Shown: one piece after another, positions 1-10,491 of the stretch
How positions within the stretch are numbered: position 1 is the stretch's first letter
Layout: each line of letters opens with the position of its first letter
Assembly (NCBI GenBank): GCA_016859345.1
Contig: CM029129.1
Coordinates: 19,836,695 to 19,900,694, forward strand
Length of the DNA: 64,000 nucleotides
From: Istiophorus platypterus
Taxonomy: Eukaryota > Chordata > Actinopteri > Istiophoriformes > Istiophoridae
Reading direction: 5' to 3'
The notes under the pieces: model-generated
Databases searched by the model: none
Told to the model about the DNA's origin: nothing
What the model saw: only the letters and a program-made list of their open reading frames with translations
Program-made: the position numbers and the translations under genes

Positions 1-39
1 TCCCCGACAAGGATGAATTGCGCCGGGACACAAGCCTAC

Positions 40-2592
40 CTGGGCTGGGAGTTCTCCTCGTACATCCTCTCCTTGGCCTCCTTAAAAAGGCTCATTGTCT
101 GCTTCGTCTTGTTGGTCAAGTTCTCCATGACCACGCGGAAATACTCGTTTTCCCCGAGGACCTCCATTTTGCCCTCGTATCGGGACAGGATGGTACGCAG
201 GTGCTGATAGGTGTCCGGGAGCAGGTCCAGGATGTAAGGGGGGCTGTTCTTCAATGCCACCTTGGGGTTCTGGCACAAACGCACCACCTGGGTAGGAAAA
301 ATAATGGCCCCTTGAGACTCTTTTGATATGTAAACAAAATGAAAACGTGAAAAATATAAGACAAAAAGCCTCCACCCTGATATAGTACCCCCAACACTGC
401 AATATTCACTTCCAGTGGTGGGACTAAAATTTTAAGTTTGTCCTGAGGGCGGTGCTAGATGAAAAGCCTTGAGGTGATTAAAATATCAAGGGTTTTTATC
501 CCCTCAAAGTTTCTGTTCTGACCATAATCCACAAACCAATTTAACTCCTAAGTCTCAGAGAAGTTAGAGGTGGCCTGGAGGACGGCAAAGTCACCAAGAC
601 CTGCTCAAAAATCAGTCAATATACAGCCAATCAGCTTAACACAATCCAGTAAAACCTGAGAAGATGGATGGCGCAACTCATGTCTATCTATCAATCAAGC
701 ACTCTGTATTCACAAATACTAGTTCACTGACACAGTCTGGTCACCTGTTTCTTATTAAGGTCTTAGCAGGAAGCTCTTGGCTAAGAACGTTTAGCTTGAT
801 TTAGATGGACTACCAGCAGTAAGATAAGACTCTCTGAGAAAACAGCCCCCGGTCTGTAGTTATGGAGAACTCTTGGTCTTGATAGACAGATGGGTCTAAA
901 TTCCGTGGTATTGATTTCTATCAGTTATGATAGCATCACACGCACTAGAGTAATTGCTGGGACCTGGGAAACACAGCTGACATGTGCTGTAGATCAAGGC
1001 TGAAACAGGAACCGGATCTGTGAGCTGTGACGGATGTTAACAACAGATATTTCGGGTAGTAATTTGACCATTCGTCATGGTTTTCTCTCAAAAACGAGGG
1101 AGAGCTGCTGGTGATCCATGCCCGAGTCTGACTTTGTTCTTGCTATCATGCTGTGTTCCTAGAACCCAGCAATTGAATTGGTGAGTGCAATGTTCTTATT
1201 ACTGATAAGAACAATGGTCAGTTCTAGGGACACAAGACCCTAGTTGTAATAAACTACAATAATCCTGCAAGACCCAGTGCTAGAGGAACAAATATTCTAC
1301 TGTAAAAATTAGAGAATACAAAGATGTAACTATTTGGAAAATGTGTGCAAAAATCCGATAGAATCATCAAAGTGAAGATCAAGACAACAAACTGTTCCAC
1401 TCTTATGCATTACAACAGACAAATCTCATAACAAAGAAACCTCCAATAACTGATTTTGTCAGTTTTTGAATACAACATGTTGTTATGATGCAGTTCCACT
1501 GCAAGGCAATAATCACTGATACCATATTATCAGCCAGTCCTAATGTGAAACAAATAACCCCAGGTAAAAAAAAAAAGCTTTAAAACCACAAAGAGGGATC
1601 AGTCAGTGCCATGTGACATGATGACACATCACACTCTAGGTGTAAATGAGACAGCACAGCCACGTCTTTGCGCCGCACAGGCATGCAGTGTTTAACCGTA
1701 ATCTGTCTTTATCTGACGCCGTCTCTCTCTTTAATCCCCCTGAATTAATCGCCTGTGAGAACCCACGTCTCCTCATCCCTCTCTACTTTCTTCTCTTCGG
1801 TCTAGCACCGGTAGAATGGTGTTAATTATAAACTAAGGCGAAATTCAACAAGGAATATATACTGTAAAAAAAACAAAACAAAACCCAAGGCTTTCCCCCA
1901 CAAAACGCATGCATCTCTCTCTTTTGATCTAATACAGTTCATAGGGTGGTTCTCCTTGGGATATCCATGGGCCTTTGGTGTTTCCACAAAGTCAAGGGTC
2001 AAAATGATCAACAGATTATTGTCTTTATGACCCAATTCACTATAAATTATCCCAATGAGACAATGCATCAGGGACACTATTATACCTCAGTGCTTCTATT
2101 GTATTTTCAGTTTCTCTGTGGTTCGATTTTCTCCCAGAGACATCAGTCAGCTCCACAATGTCCCAAATCGAATGCCAAAATACCTTTATATATGGACGTC
2201 TCAATCTAAATCTAAAGCTATGGGCCTTGGCAGGACACTTTTTCCATCTTCGCAATAGGTTAAGGAGAAATGTGTGTTAAACTGATATAAAAGTTCAGGT
2301 CTGAGATGTTCATGCCCACACAATTTTGCCCACAACGATGATGAAAAAAAAAAAAAAAGGAGGGACGTGGCAGTGAATACTGACCATTTCAGCTCCATGT
2401 TTTATATCTTAAAACAAAACAAAAAGTCAAAAACAGAACATCCAATACCTTATCCATGAGTTTCCAGCATTTCTCCACCATTTTCTTATCGACCACGGCA
2501 GGTTGGTGGGGCTGGAGAGGCTGCTGGTGGGGCTGAAAGGCGTCCTTCATCAAGCCGATGAGACCGGCGCCCCTCCTCGGATTTCCGGCCAT
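40..2592 (-). CDS. cbl: E3 ubiquitin ligase CBL (c-Cbl), first two coding exons, partial
   Basis: Coding exon 1 is 2449-2592 (48 codons, ATG at 2592, product begins MAGNPRRGAGLIGLMKDAF). It ends AAG|GTATTG. Exon 2 is 40-287 (248 bp, starts VVRLCQNPKVALKNSPPY) and ends CAG|GTAGGC, so the gene continues left of the window. These exons encode the N-terminus and the first part of the four-helix bundle of the tyrosine-kinase-binding domain, which docks phosphotyrosine on activated receptor kinases before the RING domain (not in the window) ubiquitinates them. The match favours c-Cbl over Cbl-b: the GLIGLMKDAFQPH segment and LLPDTYQHLRTILSRYEGKME are c-Cbl-like. The poly-histidine tract of mammalian CBL is replaced by a Gln/Pro stretch at about residues 21-31. 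The 2.16 kb first intron (288-2448) holds a nested inverted repeat at 1152-1234 and no recognised gene. Confidence 0.95.
1152..1234. repeat. Nested inverted repeat in cbl intron 1
   Basis: An outer arm at 1152-1165 (TGTGTTCCTAGAAC) pairs with 1221-1234 with one mismatch. An inner arm at 1191-1199 (TGTTCTTAT) pairs perfectly with 1205-1213 around a 5-nt loop. The two arms share the same axis region, so the transcript could fold as a two-tier hairpin. It may be a small MITE or a chance quasi-palindrome; no family was recognised. Confidence 0.5.
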
Positions 2593-3250
2593 TAAATCGG
2601 TCGGCGGACCGGGGGTTAGCCCCGGGGCTGAGGCTGACAACCAGGGGTTATTCTTGACACGTTTTGTTTTGGTTTTTTTTTTTGTTTTTTGTTTTTTAAA
2701 CGAAACAACGGCTGTCTTATCGCCGACCTATCTTTACTCTAACACCGGTGGTGATTTGTCATGCAGAGGCTGCGTCCAAGAGCAGAACAAAAAAGGCTGT
2801 GTGTACACTGTACGCGACGCAGCTAGCTAACAAGCTACATTGGAAAAAAAAAAAAAGAGAAAGAGCCTCTCTCAGTGTTGAGTCCGTCGCTAAAAACACA
2901 AGCTCGGGACACGGTCGTCGGGTCGCCGTGTCCGCTGTCACAGCAGCTATATGTCTCTTCCCGGTGACGGCAACTTAAAGCCTACACCCCCCCCTGAGAA
3001 AGCAGCCCTGCTTATGGAGAACTCGGGGTGTTAATAAGCCACACAGAGCGATCAACAGACAGGTTGAGCTGCGGCTCCAGCCAACGACGAGCCAGCGGCC
3101 GGGGTAAACACGGACGTCCGGCTGCGAAACCTTCAAAATAAAGGAGCGGGTCGGGTGAACGTGCAGCGCTGCGATGTGAAATTGCGGCAGAAAAAAAGGT
3201 AATAATAGTGTTAATAATGATAATAAGCGTCGAGTGGTTCTGTGCAACGG
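2593..3250 (-). promoter_or_regulatory. CpG-rich 5' flank and probable promoter/5' UTR of cbl
   Basis: Directly upstream of the cbl ATG, CpG dinucleotides become frequent compared with the AT-rich DNA on either side, notably at 2570-2630, 2810-2970 and 3040-3250. This is the usual look of a vertebrate housekeeping promoter. Open frames across it lack similarity to anything I recognise. The transcription start cannot be placed from sequence alone. Confidence 0.4.
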
Positions 3251-5343
3251 GCGGCGTATGCAAATATTTTGATGTTTTTACTTAACTAACGATGGGAAGT
3301 GCTACGATGGGAAAAATGCATCCAGCACCAGTGTTATCAGAAATATACTCATGGAGAATGGCCCCTGTGAGTCTTTATTACTTGTATGTTATACTGGATT
3401 AATAATTGTGCATTCACGTGTAAACTGAATTTTAAAGATGTAGTCGTCGGGGAGCTGTTTTTTTAAATTGTATTCCAAGATTTTAGAAAGTCCAGGAGCA
3501 AGTACCCCCCCACCCCATGAGCCCTTCACTGTTCTCAAAGGACTTTTTTATCAGAGAACAAAAAGTTCCCGACTGCTAGGTTTTTAAAAATTACTTGTAT
3601 TTTTTTTCAGTTAACTGTTTGATAATACCCTCTATATAAAAGAATATAATTCTGAAAAGAAGTATAAGACATCTTGGATCAAGTATTTTACTGCAGACTA
3701 GGTGAACCTGGTTGTTATTTGAAGGATGTAGTGGTATCAGTGGAAAGCAAACACATCCTAGGAGACAGATTCAGACACCTAAAGCACCATAACATGCATT
3801 AAAAAGGACTCAGTTGTACATGATACATTAGTAGCAGTGAAGGATCTAAATCATAAAACAAACAAAAAAAATCCTTGGTATGGTCCTTTGAAGGGGCGTC
3901 TGACAACATGCGAGCTGCCGCAGAAATGATGTTCACATCAACAACCACTTAATTACTATGATGAATCCCAGCACCGCAGCGGCTGAGCGTCTCAGCCTCG
4001 GCTCAGCTGGAGCCAGCGGTGCTTCTGGGTGGCCGTTTCTTCCCATCACAGCTGAATGAGGCAGAGCCAAGCATGGACACGCCGTTGTATGTTTGGAATA
4101 AAAACTGTCAAAACTCTTTCCAGTCACAACTGCAGTAAATGTAAATTCACATTCTAAATAAATAACAAAGTGAAGTAAAGTGTGCAAGGATGAAATGATT
4201 TTTTTATTAAAAGAAAAAGATGAAAAGATTGAGAACTGCAGAGAATACTGCCTTTAAAACAGCTGGTCTCAAGGCTCTGGGGCTCCATCCGCATGTGTTT
4301 CCTCTGTCTGAAGAGAGGGAGCAACTGTACAAACAGGTCTTCAGATCTATGGCCTGCAACCACTCATTACAAAATAAAACTATTTAAGCATAATTTAAGA
4401 CAAACAAGAACAAATGCAGTACAGAGTAGTTTCAGGTGACAGAACCTCTTTCGATTCATTTTGGGAGCCTTTTTGGAGCCGCTTCCATTTCCATGCATTT
4501 ATTTAAAAACTGGGAACCAGTATATCTGGTAGAGTATTGTTGTATTGATTTAAGTTGTAACTGATAATAGTTTCAACATTTTTTTTCTGTCTGTGGTATC
4601 AACTGTTTATTCATGAAGGACAGCAAGTCAGAAACACTGAAAAAAAACCTAGCTTTATTACGAAATTGGCCTAATTTGATTACTGGAAATTTGTGCTTTA
4701 ATTTGATTTAACAAATCACTTGTTTTTTTTCCATTTCTTACATCATAGTGTGTGTTCACAGAGGAAATAGAGTCTTTCGCAACTTAATGAAATAATTTAC
4801 TAAAGCTTCTTTGCACCGGGATTTGTAAATTCTGTAACTATAGCACCATCTAGTAGTAGTATGAGAATTGACAACACAGGAGTCAGTAATGTAAGTTACC
4901 GTGTGCATAATGTTAATGAGATTATAATTATAAAATGTACGCAGGTGCTTACAGATGAGGCACAAGTGGTCGCTGAATAGTTCGTGATTAAGAAAATGAT
5001 GTGACTCATATTCTTTGGCCTTTCACACTCACCAGCACTATATAACTTGACTACTCATTGTGCAGCTTTTGACTTATTAATGTGGTGAGTCTTAAGAGCA
5101 TTTTTGGCTCACAGACCTAACAAAACCAGTAGTACCTTAAATTGCCTAGGACAGGTTTCTGAAGGACGGAAAGAAAGATGCAATATTAGCTGGCACCAGC
5201 TGAGTCAAATAGTCGCTAGACCATGGTGAGTCTGATTTCAGTGTCCACCCCTTTTTAAGTCTGTGATTCAAGACGATGGCTACACTATATAGTTGGACAA
5301 TGATATATGGTCTTCTTCTTATACCGTTTTCAGCCACAGCCAC
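3251..5343. other. Intergenic DNA between cbl and alkbh4
   Basis: About 2 kb of AT-rich sequence between the 5' end of cbl and the 3' end of alkbh4. No coding exon, RNA gene or recognisable transposon was found. Short open frames here are not supported by any similarity or splice-site context. Confidence 0.5.
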
Positions 5344-5349
5344 TTTATT
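5344..5349 (-). terminator. Candidate polyadenylation signal of alkbh4
   Basis: The minus strand reads AATAAA here, about 107 nt past the alkbh4 stop codon. This would give a short 3' UTR. Further AATAAA or ATTAAA matches lie downstream, so the true cleavage site is not certain. Confidence 0.4.
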
Positions 5350-5455
5350 CTTTGCAGTCTTGCATAGTCCAGCATTGACTGAGTTCAAGACATGTCCAAG
5401 CAGTCTGGAAAACCACCTCTGGTAGTACAGCCTTCCTCTGCATCATTAGATTAGT

Positions 5456-7984
5456 TTATATTGGAGTTCCTTGAAAGCTCAAGGCAATGTTCAACAGCTG
5501 AGCTCCAAGCTCTGCCTGCTGCCCTCCAGGTAAGAACTCTGCAGACAGCTCCCTGTACGTGCTGCAAACTCTGCGCTCGTGAACATCCTCCCTGTGAATG
5601 GCGTGTTTCCACCTGTGTCGCGCCTCACCGTGTAACACTACTAGAGATCTGCGAGGAAGGTGCACGGCTACACAGACTTCCTCTCCTGGTCCCAACTGGG
5701 GCAGGCCCTGTTTGAGCGACATGGTGAGTGTGGTGTTTGACAACATGTTGATGGTGACCAGGCGCTCCCCCCACAGCCAGGAGTCGTCCAGGTGCGGATC
5801 AATGGCAGAGCCTCGCTCAGGATGGTAATCCAGGTTGCACTGCTCCACTGGTCGGAAGCCTGCTAGACTTGGCTCTTGCTGCATCCTGAGCACTAGTTTC
5901 TGGCTTAAAGCAGGGAGACCACTGAAGCCACCCACACGTACTTTCCTCTTCTTGAAGTTCACTTTTGGACCAAAGTCCTGCAACAATAAGAGGGGAGACA
6001 TTTGTTAATTTCATCAGATGATGAGATCAACAACAAAAACAACAAAAACAATGATAATAATTTCATTTGAATGGGAAATCCACAAAGAACCGTTGATTTT
6101 TACATTTACACTGACTCTATTGTAGTTTGAATCAACTGTGTGGGCATGTACACGACACGATTTATAGACACCTCCTATTACTTATGCTGTATCTGTTTGG
6201 AAGGGACAAGTTAAACCTTTACAATTCTCTCAGGTATTGGTCTAATCAGCCAGGATATCTACCGACACTTGTGTGTGTCTGTGTGTGTAGGGAGTGTCAC
6301 TGACTAAAGCAAACAACCCTATATTATAATGACCCTTAACAATGAGTATATAAAATTGTGGCAAACTGTCAGTAAGTTAGCAAGAGAATTTACATGTACC
6401 CATTACAAATAAAAAAAAAATGTTTTACCATTAAATTTATTAATACTACACATGTATTGAATGTGCTCTGATGATTTGGTTTTATGTGTTATAATGTGCA
6501 GCGTTAGACAAGCAAATGTTGGACAATGTTTTCCACATAACCTGTTTCCTTCGACCAGACTGGGACTGATTCCACACATCCTGGTCCATCGTGCTTATCA
6601 GTGCCTGCTCCTCCTCTTCTGATATGAAGTTCTCCCACAGGAAGACACCAGGAAAGGGGAAGGCTTCAGCCTTGGCTTCTTTGCAAATGGCCAGCTTCAT
6701 CTCAGGGTCGTAAAGGAAATTATGCACAACCTTCACATAAAACAAACTGATGACATTAGGTCCACTCTACATTACCAAGACAAAACATTCCTGTTGTCAT
6801 TTCTTATGATGAAACACAATTTTACAATTTGAATTAATGTCTTTCTCAGATGCAAATTCAATCAGCTGACCAGTGAAGTAGAATAAGTCTACAATGTACT
6901 GAAATAAACAAAAAAGATCCTTTCTTGCAGTGGTGTAACTAAGTACATTTATTCATGTATTGTACTTAGATACAAATTTTAGGTACTTGTACTTTATTTG
7001 AGGGCCACTACTTTTTTACTCCACTACAATTCATGTGATTGCAATAATTACACGTTACTTTACAGTTTAACATTTTTTACAAACAAAACACATGAAGAAC
7101 GTCTAAAATATGATGCTTTTTTATCGATTTAACTACTCTACATTATGTACAAGTAGAGCTGAAATGGTTAGTTGATCCATCAATTTGTCAACTGACGGAA
7201 TATATTGATAATCATTCAAATTACTACACATTTCATGGTTCCATCTTATCATATTTGAGGGTGTTCTGCATGTTGTATCTTATCTGACAATTATAAAAGT
7301 AGTGGTTGACAAAACAAGATATTTGAAGGTGTGGATTTGGGCTCTGGATAGTTGTGAGGTGCATGTCACAATATTACCAAGATCGATCAAGCTCATTAGT
7401 CGCACTCCTATACAAAAATAGTTATACATGAGCTCCACTTCTGCTGCAACAGTAAATAGCTGCTTACACATCAATGCATCAGTAATAACAATCTGATGAG
7501 CTATAATATGATAATATAATAGTCACGTACATCTTCATAGTTATACTTACATACCTTTATTGAAGTAATATTCTCTATGTAGAACTATTACTTGTAATGG
7601 ATGGGCTGACATACCAGTGCATCTTATAATAACCAGAAAATCTGGAAGCTAAAAAGATAATTTATCTTTCAAACTGCTATTACGGTGTATTTTTACTTTA
7701 GAAACTACGACCCTAGTTCAGTAGTGACTTTTTGAAGGAGGACGGGCTGTCCTGTCCCGGTACCCGTAGCTAGTTGACAATGATGCTAGCAATAGCTGCG
7801 TGTCTTTCCTTCGGTCAAAAACAACAAAAAATCGATATGTAAATACATTATTTTAATCACGAATCGTTACCTTAGGTCCACTCGCCTCCGACTGTCCCTT
7901 TCCCTTTAACTTTTCACATATGAGACACCTCCGAATGCCTTTGCAGCCACACGAAGTGGCACCGTCGCTACTGTCAGGAGCCAT
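5456..7984 (-). CDS. alkbh4: AlkB homologue 4, 2-oxoglutarate/Fe(II) dioxygenase
   Basis: Three exons, all in phase 0: 7871-7984 (38 codons, begins MAPDSSDGATSCGCKGIR), 6542-6730 (63 codons) and 5456-5977 (173 codons plus stop), total 274 aa (human about 302). ALKBH4 is a dioxygenase reported to demethylate actin and to act in cytokinesis and gene regulation. Exon 1 carries the family's Cys-rich CGCKGIRxCLICE motif. Exon 2 carries FPFPGVFLWENFIS and SQSGRRKQ. Exon 3 has the iron-binding HxD (His163, Asp165 in DPHLDDSWLWGERL), the probable distal His226 in WKHAIHR, and the RRVCSTYRELSAEF end segment. All three metal ligands are present, so the enzyme should be active. The start at 7984 is the first ATG and gives the conserved Cys motif at the expected distance. 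It lies head to head with lrwd1. Intron 1 contains nested transposon relics. Confidence 0.97.
6930..7620. mobile_element. Non-autonomous hAT-like element with a second repeat nested inside (alkbh4 intron 1)
   Basis: The left end reads CAGTGGTGTAACTAAGTAC, followed by repeated TACTT/AAGTA words, which is the start of a very common teleost MITE with CAGTGG...CCACTG termini. Its characteristic middle (around 7425-7515, near TCAATGCATCAGTAATAA) and tail (around 7550-7615, TTACTTGTAATGG) are also recognisable. Between about 7153 and 7425 the element is interrupted by another abundant fish repeat, recognised by GCTGAAATGGTTAGTTGATC and AAACAAGATATTTGAAGGTG. Both copies are diverged, so the insertions are old. 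Family assignment is from memory of the motifs, not from a search. Confidence 0.65.
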
Positions 7985-8800
7985 CGTCCCGAGGCTTCTT
8001 CTTGATGTTGATGTTTAACTGACTCGCTAAAATAAACGGATACTGCCACCGAACGGAGCCCGTGGACTTAACAACCATTCATTGTATGAACATTTGTATG
8101 TTATTGAAGATACTGCTAATTGGAATATTTCCTGTATGTTTATACTGATGAAATGCTTGTATGCTGGTGATTGGAGTATTTGTTGGTTAATAAAAAAAAA
8201 TATCTTAGAAATAAACTTGTGTCGCCTTTAAATTTTCTAGTCGAAAAGGGATTGTTTAATCCGCAAAAACTTTATTAGAGTTACATAAATAAATAAAGAC
8301 AAATAAAAAGGAATTAATTAACGAATCGAACAAACATTACATAATAGTACATAACATGATAGATAATTAGGTATAAGGAAAAAGATTTCAGTGCTTACAA
8401 ATATACAGTAAAACTATTTCAATCTCCTCTTTTTACCATCTATAAGCAGAACGTAAACGTTTAATAAATGGTATACAAAACACTATAATGACAAAAAAAA
8501 GTGATAAACATTACAATGAAAAATGTAATTGTTTTACAGTTTGTCAAGCAAAACTAGAGATATGTTGTCGTTAACTGGGCTTCAAGGAATAATGATGGAC
8601 ATTTTTCACATTTTTTAACAATAAATCGGGGATTAAAAAATGATTATCAGACCTATTAATAATGAAAAGTATATCTATATATTAATTATAGCAGCTTCAT
8701 AGCAGACTGAGGCCCCAGGGCAGTTCCCCGGTTGCTAATCCAGCCTGGATTCAACACAGTGGATTTTGCCTTGCAGGCTCAGCTCAGGGTAAAAAAAGTT
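7985..8800. other. Intergenic spacer between divergent alkbh4 and lrwd1
   Basis: AT-rich DNA between the alkbh4 ATG and the proposed first exon of lrwd1. It should contain the alkbh4 promoter and 5' UTR just right of 7984. No exon or repeat family was recognised. Confidence 0.4.
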
Positions 8801-8881
8801 ATTAGACTTTAAAAACACGCCCACCGGAAGTACATAGAGTTTCCCCGGGAAAGCTCGTTTTCTACAGGGACACAAGTTCTG
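8801..8881 (+). promoter_or_regulatory. Probable lrwd1 promoter and non-coding first exon
   Basis: A consensus ETS-factor site, ACCGGAAGT (8823-8831), lies about 50 bp before a near-perfect splice donor (CTG|GTGAGTAAC after 8881). The first coding exon of lrwd1 is preceded by a good acceptor (CTCCCTACAG ending at 10484) only 7 nt before the ATG, so an upstream non-coding exon is required. This is the best candidate seen. The left boundary is not known. Confidence 0.4.
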
Positions 8882-8904
8882 GTGAGTAACTTTATCCACC
8901 AATA

Positions 8905-8908
<4 letters not shown>

Positions 8909-8947
<39 letters not shown>
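8909..8947. repeat. (AT)n microsatellite
   Basis: Uninterrupted AT dinucleotides of about 39 bp, close behind the proposed lrwd1 donor site. Confidence 0.95.
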
Positions 8948-8950
<3 letters not shown>

Positions 8951-10491
8951 ATAAAGTATGTTTCTGTAAGATAGACGACTAGGATGTTCACTAAAAGTCA
9001 AGATTAATTAGTTTATTGTTTCTAATGTTAACTTAATAGCGCAGAGACACAAAGGAAAGGTAGTCGGAAGGTGGGCTAGCTAACCTCCGTTGTTTCTGAG
9101 AAAAACAAACCACAAAAACTTTCACGTATTTCACATATAACTTAATTTCTCAGAACAGGAACGGACACATACTGGTGTAACTTTGAAAATAGAGTTTATA
9201 AAAGTGAGACAGCATCTCTAGAGCTGTTGTTCGAGCCACTAAAGCTTCAGTTGTGACTGAAACTCGTTAGTGTTGTTTGGCGATTGAAGCGACCTGTTGT
9301 CTGTGTTAACTCTGATATACACTCGGTTAAGGTGAATCTTTTTTTTTTTTTATCGCAGTAAACATTTTATTCGTTAGATATATTTGCTAAGATAAAATTA
9401 AGAGGACATTTCGTTTCCTAAGTAAATAATAAACTAGGAAAAAGACCAAACCTAGGAGGATCCCATGCAATGTAGCACACGTGTCGATACAAAGGAAAAC
9501 AATAACTGTTCTGTAATCATTACATTTCTATAGGACGAGGAGAGTTGAAAGGAAGGTTATATGACCAGTGATTTTTAGGCAAGGTTTAACAATGGCTGCG
9601 TTTTAAGGTTGATTTGTTTATACCTGACATAGTTGTGATGCTGATCTTAAGTATATTTATTATCATAATAACCTACAACCCCACCACCAACAGTAGGCCG
9701 ATCTCGCAGGTCATGCCTCCCAGTAACAGGACTAGGAAGCCTTGGCATCATGTGCTGCAACTGAATGTGTGAAAAAGAAATAAGCAAATGAACAAAGAGG
9801 TCAAAGGCCTCTGTATGTGGTAGGAGTACAAATGCAGATTTTGACTGAAACCAAGTGAGACAAAAGAGACAAAGCCTAAACAAAGACACTTTAAGGATCA
9901 CTGTGTCTTGTATGGAAAAAAAGTAAGACCATCCACAGTAGTATAATTGATAATTAAAAAAAACATCTAGCATAAAATTGATTCAAATGAGCAAATTTAG
10001 AGCATCGGACTGGCGTTGATGAAGAGGTTTTCAAACTACTCTAAGGGCTGTGGAGGCACAAGGAATAAGGTTTGGAGCCCATGCCCTTGGTCAATTAAAG
10101 GTACCTAGTGGACTTTACATGTATTCCGCGTATTTTTTAGGTTTAACAATTTTGATTCATACATTTCAGTCCTTATAAAACTTTTCTAAATCCATATTGC
10201 TTACATCCATATTTGTAAACTAACGGTCTTTCTCTTCACTGCTTTGTCCTGGTGCGTTGCTACCACAGACTGTTGATCAGTGGGATTATGTGAAACCATC
10301 CACATCAATGTGTATTGCCCCAGCCGTGTGCTAGTTTACTTTCGTATGTGTCCTCAGACAACATCACACTTAGCAGTGATGCAGTACGTTAAACCTCTGT
10401 TCACACCACTCAGACTTGAATCCTCCTTTAACTATGTAAAGCTCTGTCTTTGCCTTACACTTGTTTCTGTCTTCCTCCCTACAGATAATCA

